DNA from: Pollenia angustigena
Taxonomy: Eukaryota > Arthropoda > Insecta > Diptera > Polleniidae
DNA length: 64,000 bases
Assembly: GCA_930367215.1 (NCBI GenBank)
Contig: OV884057.1
Coordinates: forward strand, 111,253,284-111,317,283
Reading direction: 5' to 3'
Made by a program: the position numbers and the translations under genes. How positions within the stretch are numbered: the first letter of the stretch is position 1; every line of letters starts with the position of its first letter. This document shows positions 11,612 through 21,652 of the stretch, piece after piece. The notes under the pieces are model-generated. The model had not been told where the DNA came from. It did no database searches and saw only the letters and a list, made by a program, of their open reading frames with translations.

Positions 11612-12291
11612 TGTTACGTTACTGCCTTTCAATAACGTTTTGGTTTATTTCCTTTATAATAAACCGTTTCGAGTTCTTTTATTGCAATTCAAATAAAACA
11701 AATAAACACAACACTTTTGCTACTGTTTACAATTTACACACCTTTATTTAGTACTTAGTCACTTTAACAACCGTAATTTTATAGTTCTTAATCTTCTCAG
11801 CGTGATACGTTTTTGACAAAGTCAGAACTTAGAATGAATCATGCCATCTCTTGCGATCCTATTTATACTCGGGCAAATGACCATAGAACGTTCGAGTTCT
11901 GAAGTCTAGATGGCTCTATAAAGTTTTAATAACGGCTATGTCGTTAATTAAACTTATTCAGCTATTACTATCTATATGGCTGAATTAATTGAGTTATTAG
12001 GCATCATATACTAAGGCATACTTTTAGGCGTTGCCATAGATTGAGATAACTTAATAAAGAACATTCTAGTTTACAGTGGGGTTGAAGTACAATTATGCAT
12101 AACAATTTTAACATTACATCTGTACATTGATTTTTACACTCGAAGTGTGCATAACTTATACAATAACAATTTTAAATAATAAAATAACTAACAAATACTT
12201 AATAACTAATCAATACAAGATAACACATAAATTAATCTAATTCTTAACCAATAATTACAAATAATTCTTAACTAAAGTTACTTTCGTAACA
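11612..12291 (-). mobile_element. solo LTR (680 bp) of an LTR retrotransposon
   Basis: The segment begins TGTTACG and ends CGTAACA, so both strands show the TG...CA ends of an LTR, and it is bounded by a 4 bp duplication ATAT. No gag or pol sequence adjoins either side. On the minus strand a TATA box (tataaatagg, near 11864-11874) sits mid-element, as expected for a U3/R boundary, so the LTR probably reads leftwards. A solo LTR of this type forms by recombination between the two LTRs of a full element. Confidence 0.8.
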
Positions 12292-12303
12292 ATATGTTGG
12301 TGT

Positions 12304-12420
12304 GAAGGAGGAACTTTTACAAATGAAATTTTATTAAAATTTATTGATAATTTTCTTGGCTGAGCTTCAATAAATATTAATAAAATTTCATGTTGTAAAA
12401 ATTCCTTCCTTTAGTAGAAG
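12304..12420. repeat. short imperfect inverted repeat
   Basis: The pair at about 12306-12347 and 12369-12418 (gaaggaggaacttttacaa versus ttgtaaaaattccttcctt) forms a hairpin of about 115 bp. A similar sequence (gaagaaaggaattgtacaac) occurs near 14740. Confidence 0.6.
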
Positions 12421-12592
12421 GAAGTTCCAGAATTAAGGTTATAACCGTTTACTCCCCAAAGCCAGAATTTCAAAAAGTACCAGATACTTGTCCGCTTTTT
12501 TCTAATGAACAACGACATATTAAACAAAGAATACAAAATTTACCCGTTTTTATCCCTTTTTACTTATAACGAAATATATCAGGGGCCTAACA

Positions 12593-12727
12593 GCCTGTTT
12601 TTAGAAAACGTAAGCAAGTGAGTGAGTGAGAAATTATATTGAAAACAAAAACAAATTTTCGTTTTTTATTGTTGTTTTCAATATAATTTCTCACTCACTC
12701 ACTTGCTTACGTTTTCTAAAAACAGGC
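12593..12727. repeat. perfect 56 bp palindrome arms with 23 bp loop
   Basis: 12593-12648 and 12672-12727 are exact inverse copies (gcctgtttttagaaaacgta at the outer end, gagtgagtgag inside). The absence of mismatches points to a young or gene-converted structure. Confidence 0.95.
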
Positions 12728-12734
12728 AGTAATT

Positions 12735-12944
12735 CTGGCAGTCGTGATCGAGTAATTTCTTGATTCGAAAGCAATTTTATTTCAGTCGATACTGAACGAA
12801 TCGAAATCATTTCTTCAGTATTGAGAAACACAAACTAATGCTTTATAACACTGAAAAAATAATTCCGATTCGTTCAGTATTGACTGAAATAATTAGATAT
12901 TAAATTGCTTTCGAATCGAGAAAGTACTCGATCACGACTGCCAG
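12735..12944. mobile_element. 210 bp TIR element adjoining the perfect palindrome
   Basis: The ends ctggcagtcgtgatcgagta and its inverse lie at 12735 and 12944. Arms of roughly 70 bp pair with a few mismatches and include tttcgaatc and gattcgttcagtatt motifs. It lies 7 bp to the right of the perfect palindrome. Flanking gcaggcccc and aggggcct hint that both once sat inside one larger inverted structure. Confidence 0.75.
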
Positions 12945-14090
12945 AAGCAGGCCCCAGGTATGTTCTAGGTTTCGACTCGAATTGAAAACGAAAAATTTTT
13001 TGAATACGCATAATTCATAAATTGGTTTTCTCAAATCCACATCATTTTGTCTATTCGAAGTTTTTGTTCGAAAAAACTCAAGTTGAACTAAATATCGCTA
13101 ATTTGCTAACAGCAGCATGATAGCAAAGTCTAATATTTATAAAAAAATCGTGAAAACTTTAAAGAATCATAGGAAAAAATCGTTTCTATCCAGGGATTGA
13201 AATGCTAGCGCCATATTAGCAAAATCAGCAAAATTTTGCCTTTTTCCTATTAAAAAAAATAAAAAAAAAAAAGCCGACAAGTTCCACTGCTAAAAAAGCC
13301 CACACTTTTCAAAAGCAGCAGCAAAATAAACACACTGTTTTTGAACAGTAACATTTTAATGGACACTGGCTTTTTCCAACTATTGCTTTTTTAACAATAG
13401 CAAAAATTTCTTATTTGATGGAACTCAAAAAGCAACGGCAATCACTTTATGTTGTAGGAAAAGGAATGAAACAAACATCTTCTGTCAAACAGCCGCCAAA
13501 TCAAAACCCAATGCATGCTAATAGCCGCAAAACAGGAGATAAAAGCAGCGCAAAAGGTTGCTGAAAGGCACATGAAAGGCAAAACAAACACAACAAGAAT
13601 TTGTTTTTGTTTGCCTTTACTACAAATATTTTAGAAAAACAAAATACACACACAAACACTTCGTGCTGTAGTTATGCAAACTACCGAGTAACAACAACAT
13701 TACTACAACATTAGTTACGTTCGAGAACACAAAAGTTTTTACTATTTTTTACTAAACTTTGCTGCATTTTACGAACTTGCGTTCGAGTACACAAAATGCA
13801 GTAAATGAGAACATAAATTGAGAGCAAAAAGTGACAGTTCTTGTCTGAGTATTTACAAATTTTCACTGCAGAAATTTTTGCAGTAGTAAAATTTAGTAAA
13901 TCAAAAAAACATGTTTCAAAAGGTAAACAAACAAAAGTAACAAATAAAAAGCATACAAATTGTGAAATAATTGTTAAATAAAAGAAAAGTTGAAATAAAA
14001 ATTAAACCAAAACAAAAAGTGAATAAATATTATTTAATTAAACTTGTTTGTGAAGCATTTATTTGGCTGCATAGCTGGGGAATTTGGATT
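12945..14090. other. unassigned AT-rich stretch
   Basis: No protein-coding signal seen. The block at about 13095-13240 resembles a block at about 26930-27050 inside another TIR element (shared order taatatttat, aaaatcgt, cgttctatc-like motifs), so part is probably dispersed repeat. Confidence 0.35.
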
Positions 14091-14330
14091 AGAATTAGAA
14101 ATCATTACGATTAGAGAAATAAAATAATCTAATCATTAGAATTGAATTTTGATAAAAATTTCAGATTACGAATTGATTTGATTAGAAATAATCCAAAATC
14201 TAATCGCAATTAGTGAAGATTAGCATTTTTAATCAAATCTAATCAAAACTAATCCAAAAAATAATTGATTAGATTTCTTGATTATTTTTGATTAGAAATG
14301 CTAATCGTCACTAATTGTGATTAGATAAAT
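14090..14330. repeat. inverted repeat rich in GATTAG motifs
   Basis: 14199-14238 pairs with 14288-14326 (tctaatcgcaattagtgaag versus its near inverse). The whole stretch is dense in attag/taatc, so part of the pairing is due to low complexity. Probably a MITE or its remnant. Confidence 0.6.
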
Positions 14331-14694
14331 AAAAGAAAAAAAATCCGTGCATTTTTACTTACCAATAATTTTGAACACTTTAATTTGAATAAAACAAAAA
14401 TTACAATCTTAAGGCCCAAATACACTGGTCAAATTCCCATCCAGCATTAAGGTAGTACATATTAGTGAAAATGAGTTTGAATGTGTGACACCGACGATGC
14501 TTGATGGAAAATCAAAAAATTTAGATATTTAGCATGCTTGACGAGTGATTTTGATGAATGTATTGGCGTTACTCTTCAAGCACCCACACACTTTAAACGT
14601 GATTTCAAACCGAACAGACGCTAAAAATGTCGGATGAAAAACAAAAAAATGCTTTGTAGAAAAAAAAATTTTTTTTTAATATTTTTAATTACAT

Positions 14695-15310
14695 AGGCTT
14701 AAGTTCATCAAATTTAATTTTCATTAAATTATTTTTATGAAGAAAGGAATTGTACAACATGAAAATTAATTAAAATTTACTGATAATTGTTCATTCTTGA
14801 CTCAATCTGGGCTCGAACCCAGGCGTTTTTACGGACAGGTTACCCTGGCATGTTTCGATTGCAACCACTCAATCTCCTCAGAGGGCTTGCCGTTTAACAC
14901 TCGCAGCCATCGACGACTGCTGACGTCATTAGTCAAACATCAATCCTTAAACCAAATTGTATATAACCTTTGGTAGATCGAAATTTGCTTTGAATGATTA
15001 TCTATTTTAATTTATTTTACATGTTCTTCCTTTACTTCTGTTTTTTCGTACTTTTGTCAAGAATTCTTCTTGAAGTTCAAAGTACATATTTGTTTTTGTT
15101 TTTTCATTTTTTTGTCTTTCTTTTTCTTGCTGACCTTTTCAGCACAACTTGAAGGACAAATCCAAACATAGAGCTCGTGCCTTAGCTTTAACAATAATTA
15201 GTATTGTGGTTGTTTTGTTGAACTATTTATGGTTTTTAATCCAAATTTTTAATATTTTAAATTAGGCATCAAATTTAATTTTCATTAAATTATTTTTATG
15301 AAGAAAGGAA
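14695..15310 (+). repeat. pair of ~45 bp direct repeats 560 bp apart
   Basis: tcaaatttaattttcattaa followed by attatttttatgaagaaagg occurs at about 14708-14753 and again at about 15268-15311. The right copy breaks off at aaaggaa. The space between them contains the tRNA-like sequence. Confidence 0.75.
14812..14880 (-). ncRNA. tRNA-like sequence / SINE relic (candidate)
   Basis: On the minus strand an A-box-like gagtggttgcaatcg is followed about 45 nt later by a B-box-like ggttcgagcc in a ctggg/cccag stem. These are the internal promoter blocks of RNA polymerase III genes. The T-loop is one base short and I cannot draw a full cloverleaf, so a working tRNA is unlikely. Confidence 0.4.
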
Positions 15311-15960
15311 CACCAAAAATGCCGAAGTTATCCACTTTATTAGAGTGGATTCGGATTCTAGAACACACACGTATATCATACACTTCTGTAAGTGCATGCC
15401 TTTTAAATGTTTTTTTTTTTTTTTTTTGTTGAAAAATCGGTTGGCAAGCAGATGAGGAAAGTTTTCTTAACTGTTTTTAAATTTAACAGAGTTTCTATGA
15501 AAATTTTACTTAATAAACATTTGTTAAATTTTATAAACGATTTTGAATACGGGGTTAAGGTGAATATTCATCAACAATCGCATTTTAGGAAAATCTTCTA
15601 ATAAACGCGATAGTTTTAAATATAATTTCTTTCTGTGTTTTATCCTAAGCATATGAAGATTATTTTAATAAAGTATCAACAACTTTTTCGTTTCTTTTTA
15701 ACAATAAATGTCTTTATTTTATTGCATTCTAACCATTTTAAATATTTTTGTGCTAATAATTTGTATATCGTTCCAAAAGTATAAATAAATTTAAAAATAA
15801 ACACTTATATAACAACAATTATCCTTATTACATACATATTAATTCCTTCTTTATATTATTAAAAGGTACGTTACGGTGGTCAATACGCTAAAAGTAGTGC
15901 AAATTAAATTTACATTTAATTGCTATTGATAACAATTGTATTAAAAAAATGTAAATGCAT
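15310..15960. other. unassigned AT-rich intergenic DNA upstream of the ALKBH6 3' end
   Basis: The T-rich 64-codon ORF at 15407-15601 begins with a run of phenylalanines from a homopolymer and has no recognisable domain. Nothing else is seen. Confidence 0.4.
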
Positions 15961-15962
15961 TT

Positions 15963-15968
15963 TTTATT
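15963..15968 (-). terminator. possible ALKBH6 polyadenylation signal AATAAA
   Basis: TTTATT on the plus strand (AATAAA on the minus strand), about 196 nt past the ALKBH6 stop codon. A canonical signal at a plausible distance, but AT-rich DNA gives many such hexamers. Confidence 0.4.
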
Positions 15969-16163
15969 TATTTAAATTTAAAATGTATACGTAGGCATTG
16001 AACTAAAATGGAATACATACAAGTAAAAGCAAGTACAATGCGAAAAAGACACATGTGTATAAGAATACAGTGGTTTTAACACAGATGGGTTTACGCTCTT
16101 AATTTCTAGTGATATAATATTGAATTGAATCTGACATTGGAAAAGAAACTCAGCTAGGCAAAA

Positions 16164-16930
16164 TTAACAAAATTTTAACTTCATTTTTGTTGTTTTAGGA
16201 ACGTTTCGTATTGTAAGCGAAATGCGAGTACCTCTCTTTAAACAGTCGCCCATTTTGTAGGAGCTCTCACAATTTTCATAGTTACAAATTCGATCGCAAA
16301 GAATATCTTGGTCTATTTCGCTAATCGAATGCAAGTAGTTGTTATAAAGAGTGTCCTTTAATATTAAGAGACTACGCGGCTCCAAAAGAAGTTTAAACAA
16401 AGTCTCTCGCTTCGTGAATATTTCTGTGTTCTCACTACTATCATTTGGATTATCTTCAGGAGTTTCTCTTTTGGTTAATTCTAAAACTGTATGAGATCCA
16501 CAAGAAATGGTAGATATAGTGGGATAAAACAATGGCCCATCTGTATGTGGCATTATGCCTTGACCTGGACGATATTCATTGACCAAAACATGATTGGCTC
16601 TTTGCGTTTCAAAAATGCTTAGGTTATTGATTTTATCAACGTATGTCTGCAACCATTCGGGAATTTCTTCGGCAAGCATACCGTTTGGGTGTGGTATGCC
16701 ACCATAATTGATGAGCCGACGATTTAACAACTGAGTCCATTTTGGTTTAGGTGTTCTCTCAATATGCGCAAGAATTCGCTGTTCCTCCTCAGATGTTATA
16801 AAATTTGGAATATACATAACAGTTGGAGGGCACTAGGATAATATGTATTCTTTTTAAAGTTAATAGGAAATAGACAAATAAGTTTACAGGGGATACGTAC
16901 TTTACGCACTAGGAAATCACTAAAATCCAT
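16164..16930 (-). CDS. ALKBH6: alpha-ketoglutarate-dependent dioxygenase AlkB homolog 6
   Basis: A two-exon gene. Exon 1 (16901-16930) encodes the start MDFSDFLVRK; a 68 bp intron (16833-16900) has GTACGT at the donor and TCCTAG at the acceptor; exon 2 is 16164-16832. The joined protein is 232 aa, close to the human ALKBH6 length as I recall it. Family marks (numbering from the spliced start): KPKWTQL near the N-terminus, a GGIPHP block, the metal ligands H106-x-D108 (PHTDGP) and H178, and RxxxxxR (R213, R219) for 2-oxoglutarate binding. AlkB-family enzymes are Fe(II)/2-oxoglutarate oxygenases; the physiological substrate of ALKBH6 is not well settled. All catalytic residues are present and there are no breaks, so the gene looks functional. 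The internal methionine at 16817 is not the natural start. Confidence 0.93.
16833..16900 (-). other. ALKBH6: ALKBH6 intron 1 (68 bp)
   Basis: GT at 16900-16899 and AG at 16834-16833 on the minus strand. Phase 0: exon 1 ends after AAA and exon 2 opens with TGC. The size is typical of short dipteran introns. Confidence 0.85.
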
Positions 16931-17179
16931 TATAGATAATTATTTTAAGCTTTTCTGTTTTGAAGATTACAGGTAAAAAACAAATATTAACGAAATATAA
17001 ACAAATAATTATGTTTTTATTATTTTACTGAAATGGCCTTGTAATGTCAAAATTGAATAAATGATTCACAATAGCAAAACCATTCAGAGTTTATATGCAG
17101 GCTTGCCAGTTTATTACTTTTAGTGCTAGATTGAGCAAATTTTTTTGTGAATTGGCACTTAGAATTTCGAAAAAATGCT

Positions 17180-17550
17180 AACCCTGCAGCCACACGGTCA
17201 AGTTGTTCTTGGTAGTCCTTTACTTGGTGGCCACACGATCAAGTTTTGCCTTTCAATTCCGTTCAATTTGCAATACACTTTCACTTCTTTAGTAACACAC
17301 ACTAACACTTGTTAAATTGACCACGAGATTGCTTTTAATTTCACGTCTCCATTTGTTTGGCAATTTTACTATCAATTTAACAGCTGATTACATGTTAGTC
17401 TTTATAAATTGTTTTTTTTACGACATCTTGAAAGTAAATTGCTTACAAATTGAGTGCAGCCTACGTCACAGCTTTTAATTTTTGGAAATTTTGACAAGCA
17501 GTATATGTTAAAGAATATCAAGAACAACTTGATCGTGTGGCCGCAGGGTT
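17180..17550. mobile_element. 371 bp TIR element upstream of ALKBH6
   Basis: Terminal inverted repeats at 17180-17210 and 17519-17550 start aaccctgc and contain caagttgttcttg, with a few mismatches. A third partial copy of the end (ggtggccacacgatcaagtt) lies inside at 17227. No ORF. It sits about 250 bp upstream of the ALKBH6 start, so it could affect that promoter; this is inference. Confidence 0.8.
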
Positions 17551-17927
17551 ACATGGTATAAGGATTACAAGGTAGTGCCACTCTCTCCTTTATTCTGACA
17601 TATTGCCTTTTGACAATTAACGTGTTTTGTGAAAACTGTGCTACCATATTTGTTCTTAATAATCCCATTTTCTTCTTTTTTTCAAAATAAAATTTTAAAA
17701 TTTTTAATAAACAACCCAAAAAGTTTTTAAATTAAAATTTTTACAAAGAGAAAATGAACTGCATATTCCAAGACTGCAAGAACACAAGGTCAACTGTAAG
17801 CGTTCACACGTAAAAAGCGGTTGAACGCTTGCAGGAAGGAAGAAGGAGATTTAAAAAAACATTAATTCGTTTGCTCAGTTCATTTCGCTCAAGAAGACTT
17901 TCCCTTTCGAACATTTGGAACAGTATA

Positions 17928-17935
17928 GTTATAAA
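17928..17935 (+). repeat. 8 bp target-site duplication GTTATAAA (left)
   Basis: GTTATAAA directly precedes CAGGGAAACC and recurs at 18930-18937 directly after the opposite end of the element. Confidence 0.9.
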
Positions 17936-18929
17936 CAGGGAAACCAGAAATATGCAATTGCATGTTTTTCCTTGTGCGACCAATGAATGCAGAAACAATA
18001 TATTTATCCCTTTTAGAGCTTTTTATGAATTTTGGCATCGATTTGTTAGTGCATATTTTTGCAGCATATTTTAGTTAAAAGAGCCTTTTTGCAGCATTTT
18101 TAGGTTTATAGCGCATATTTTGCCTTTTTAATGCATATTTTGATACATATTAAATTTTTTTTAGATGCCTACAAGAGCTATCGCAGCAAATAAAAATTTT
18201 TTTTTTTTCGAAAGTCTGTTACTTCAATTTCGACATCTACATTTAATTTTTACTCTAAAATTTAAAGGCAAAGCAGGTTGTCATTAGGGAAAAATGTAAT
18301 GCGATTTGTATCTAGACCAATCTTTTAGTATTCCGATCGACTCAGAATCACTTTTTAAAGTGATCTAACGATGTCCATCCATCCGCCTGGCTGGTTGTCT
18401 GTCCATGTTAGCCTTGTGAGCAGAGTACAAGTTCCAATTTTGTAGATAATTTTATCAAATATGGACGAAGTCTATGCAAATGGTGAGAATCGGTCTATAA
18501 TTTCACATCCAAATTACGATGGTATTTAAATTAAATTCAGGCCAAAAATATTTTACTTCAAATTAAATTATTTTCGAATCGGTTCACATTTGCTCAAAGC
18601 TCCCTTCCTTAACTAGCTTTAAATTCCTTTTAAATGTTAACATTTGTTAACAATTAAGCGACCGTACCCAAAATCCCTTTAAGAAAAAAACCCATATGGA
18701 TGTTAATATCTAGTTCATATTCGGCGCAAACATCTCTTATATGAATTTTAACGTTTTTTAGGTTTTTTTTTAAATTTTGTTATTAAATTATTGAATATTG
18801 TGTCTTCAAATGAGCAATTTTTAATTTTTAGGACATATTTTTAACATTTTTCAGGGCATATTTTCCAGTTTTTACTGCATATTTAATGCGCATAAAACGT
18901 GTTTTTAGAGCATATTTCTGGTTTCCCTG
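17936..18929. mobile_element. non-autonomous hAT element, 994 bp
   Basis: The ends are inverted copies (cagggaaaccagaaatatgc) and an exact 8 bp target duplication GTTATAAA flanks them. A CAGGG-type end with an 8 bp duplication is the hAT superfamily signature. No transposase is present. Subterminal gcatatttt motifs are repeated many times near both ends, as expected for transposase binding sites. A Helentron-like fragment (about 18290-18600) is nested inside. Confidence 0.9.
18290..18600 (+). mobile_element. Helentron-like fragment nested in the hAT element
   Basis: The ctcagaatcac and gatctaacgatgtcc motifs, a degenerate GTCC tract and the following ~200 bp match, in the opposite orientation, the element at 4367-5060. 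It lies wholly inside the hAT element, so it arrived after the hAT family formed or was captured by it. Confidence 0.6.
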
Positions 18930-18937
18930 GTTATAAA

Positions 18938-19777
18938 TGATGGTTCATTGCGGACGGATCAGTCATCCAATGCCAAAGAACATCTTTGTTTTTATAGTTA
19001 ATTATCGTTAAAAATGATCTTTCAGTCGGCTTAATGAATGTTTTGAGTCCAATGTTGAAAAATATCTTGAAGAATATATCCAAGAGCGTTATAAATATTT
19101 AAACAGGCTTAACACTTTTTTTTTGAAGTTTAATCATGAGCAATTATCGACAAAAGTAAATTAAATGAAAACTTTAATTAATATGTGCGACTCAAATTTA
19201 GACCATAACATTGTAAAAAGATTTCTTTTAGGGAGAACATTTTTATAAATTTGCAAGTTGAATGATACATATAAAATCCATTTTGCATGTTAATAAAAAA
19301 ATGAAAAAAGCAATAAGTTAATAAAATGTATCATATAAATTTTAACTGATTTTCATCACTAAGAAGGTGTGATTGTTTTTTTACAAATAAATTTCTATGC
19401 AGAAATTTCATTCATTACATATTCGCTTTTAATATTCGTATACATTTTAGAGAATGTGAGTGCTAATGCAAATAGCAAAAATAAGAGAATAGTTCGCAAT
19501 GCGAACTAGAATATACTTTTCCACTTAATTTATTAGGAGGTTCGAAGAATATTCGGGTACATGGTTTTAATATATGGATTGCCAGGCTGTTAGGACTCAT
19601 AGTAGGTATATGGTTTCCTTTAAAAAATATTACATTTGTACTAAAATGCTATTGTATATAAAAAATTTTAATTTTTAAATGAAAATTAGATGAATATTTA
19701 CGTATTTTTGGATAACGTATTCAAAATGAGATATAACTTTGAAAATTCCCTTCATTTGCGTGTTCCAAGTGGAAGGT
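18938..19777. other. unassigned AT-rich stretch left of the Gypsy element
   Basis: No LTR was found here although the adjacent Gypsy element should end in this region. A short palindrome (atagttcgcaatgcgaacta) lies near 19489. Possibly old host or repeat DNA. Confidence 0.35.
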
Positions 19778-20481
19778 TTAGGTCGTCCTCATGGGCCACA
19801 CGTACGATGTGGTACCCTTTTTCTCTATAATAACATAGGGTCCATCTAGCCTTGGCACAAATTTCGAAGTTACGCCTTTGTTACTGTTGCTTAAAATATG
19901 CGTGGTTACCAGAATTTTTGCACCGACTTCCAAGGAAGGTTGGGTTCGTCTATGAGTATTGCTGTTTTTCTTGTTGTGATCTTGTTGTTTATGAACATTC
20001 TCCTTTACGTCCCTAAAAACATTTTCCAAGTTTTGTAAATATGGGGTAATTTCCGACAAAAAGTTCTCGGACCTAATACAAGGCAATTTCTCATCCCACG
20101 ATTGGTGATTCTCCCCAACTAAAATAGCAAGTTGTGCCTTCATATCCCGGTTTTTCCGTTCAACAGGATTAGCCTCAGGGTGATAAACTGGGGTTAAAAT
20201 ATGTTTGATATTTAGACAAAAAACGACTTTTTGCATTACAGCCGACACAAATTGTACGCCATTATCACTGATGATTTTCCTAGGGACTCCATATCGTAAG
20301 AATACTTCATTTATCAACGTTTTGGCACAGGCTTCAGCCGTAGCAAGTTTTAAAGGGAAAGTTCAATCCATCTACTAGCAATGTCTTCTATGATATAGAT
20401 CCATTGAAACCCCTCTGGTGACACAGGCAGAGGCACAAACAGATCAATGACAATTACCTCAAACCTTTGGTTACTGGATAC
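19778..20481 (-). pseudogene. Gypsy integrase, catalytic core and C-terminus (broken)
   Basis: After the hAT relic the minus strand resumes with VIDLFVPLP (first catalytic Asp), then SDNGVQF (second Asp) and HPEANPVERKNRD (Glu), the DDE triad of retroviral-type integrases. A frameshift lies near 20355, before the 179-codon open segment (19778-20317). The C-terminus holds a GPY-type motif (RLDGPYVIIEKKG). The enzyme would insert element cDNA into host DNA; this copy cannot be expressed whole. Confidence 0.85.
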
Positions 20482-21155
20482 TAGTGCTGGGAAACTATCG
20501 ATATTATCGATAGTCTTAAAATATCGAAAATATCGATAGGAAAAATATAAATATCGATATTTTTATTGTTTAAAATACAGCTATGAAGACGTCTAACAGC
20601 AGGTATACACACAGTTTTTTACCGCAAATTTGTACTTGCTTTTATTAAATCGCGCTGAATTACAGCAATGAATGCAAACAACAAGAATGGCAAGAGGTAT
20701 GGAGTGCTTTTTCCTGCTTATTAAAGGCCTTTAAGTTGAAATTTTTACATATTTACAAAGGGACTGAAATGTCCAATATTTTTGTAATGTTGTCAAAAAA
20801 AAATGCAAATGCAATTGCAAGCATAGGACAAAACAATGACGACCATTAGAGATAAGTTCGCTAGATTGATTACCTTTTTGGGTTTAGAACTTAAAATTTT
20901 TTTTAAAGTTGCAATGGAATATCTTATAGTCCCTACTTCAGTACCTTCAGAAAGGTACTTATCAATTTTTAAAAAACTGCCATCTAAAAAAACGTGCGTA
21001 TATACATACGTCTCATAGGTTCAATAAAGTGATAAAAACAACGAACTGTAGCCTTATAAAAAATAATTAATGTTTTCCTGCACAAGTACAAACATTCAGT
21101 CGATAGTAATATCGATATATCGATAGTGGAAAATATCGAAAGTATCCCAGCACTA
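20482..21155 (+). mobile_element. hAT transposon relic inserted in the Gypsy integrase
   Basis: The ends are inverted repeats beginning tagtgctggga, followed by atcgat-rich subterminal sequence. Flanking 8 bp sequences CTGGATAC (20474-20481) and CTGAATAC (21156-21163) form a target duplication with one mismatch. The interior retains part of a hAT transposase. At 674 bp it is an internally deleted, non-autonomous copy. Confidence 0.85.
20836..21018 (+). pseudogene. hAT transposase, C-terminal dimerisation domain fragment
   Basis: The frame contains YLIVPTSVPSERYLSIFKKL, which fits the conserved hAT C-terminal block (a TSVPSER core is the classic signature). Only about 60 codons remain. The BED finger and the RNase H-like catalytic region are absent, so no activity is expected. 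It lies between the TIRs of its own element. Confidence 0.8.
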
Positions 21156-21591
21156 CTGAATACTGTCTGATAAAGACCTGCGGGTTTTAGATTTGTAGCC
21201 TTGTATCTTTGGCATTCCATACATTCCTTAACATGCTTTTCTATATCCTTTCGAATTCCCGGCCAGTAGTATCTTCCTGTAATTTTACGCATAGTCCTTT
21301 CAATGCCATAGTGACCTGCAGTTTCATCATTATGGTAGTACTTAAGGATGTTAGGCCTTTCTTCACTGGGGATCACAAGTTGAGCGTCTTCCAATCATCA
21401 TTATTGTAGCAGTAGAGGACTCCCTCATTAACAATATATCCCCTTTTCGACCAATAGGCTAAATCGTCATTGTTGCTTTCAAGGCATTCTATTATTATCT
21501 TCAGTTGGGGATCATTCAAATGAGCAGATTTCACAGGAATTGTGATCATTGTGGTTTTGTTTACATGGTGGCCTTGAAAGAGTATCAGCAA
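21156..21591 (-). pseudogene. Gypsy integrase, N-terminal zinc-binding domain (broken)
   Basis: The minus-strand open segments 21373-21591 and 20984-21394 are in different frames. They include H-x4-type spacing in YHNDETAGHYGIERT, then YYWPGI and CMECQRYK, giving the HHCC zinc finger of retroelement integrases. The hAT relic cuts the frame just after this domain. A frameshift lies near 21385. Confidence 0.85.
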
Positions 21592-21652
21592 TTACATTAG
21601 TCTTACCTGGCTTATATTCTATTTGAATATTAAAGGCTTGCAGTTGTAAAGC

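Noticed and set aside
14812..14880. Functional tRNA gene
   Set aside because: The T-loop is one base short and no full cloverleaf can be drawn; annotated only as a tRNA-like relic.
17754..17830. Possible THAP zinc-finger start (MNCIFQDCKNTR)
   Set aside because: Only about 19 codons before a stop and no following THAP motifs could be confirmed; kept only as a hint in a finding.
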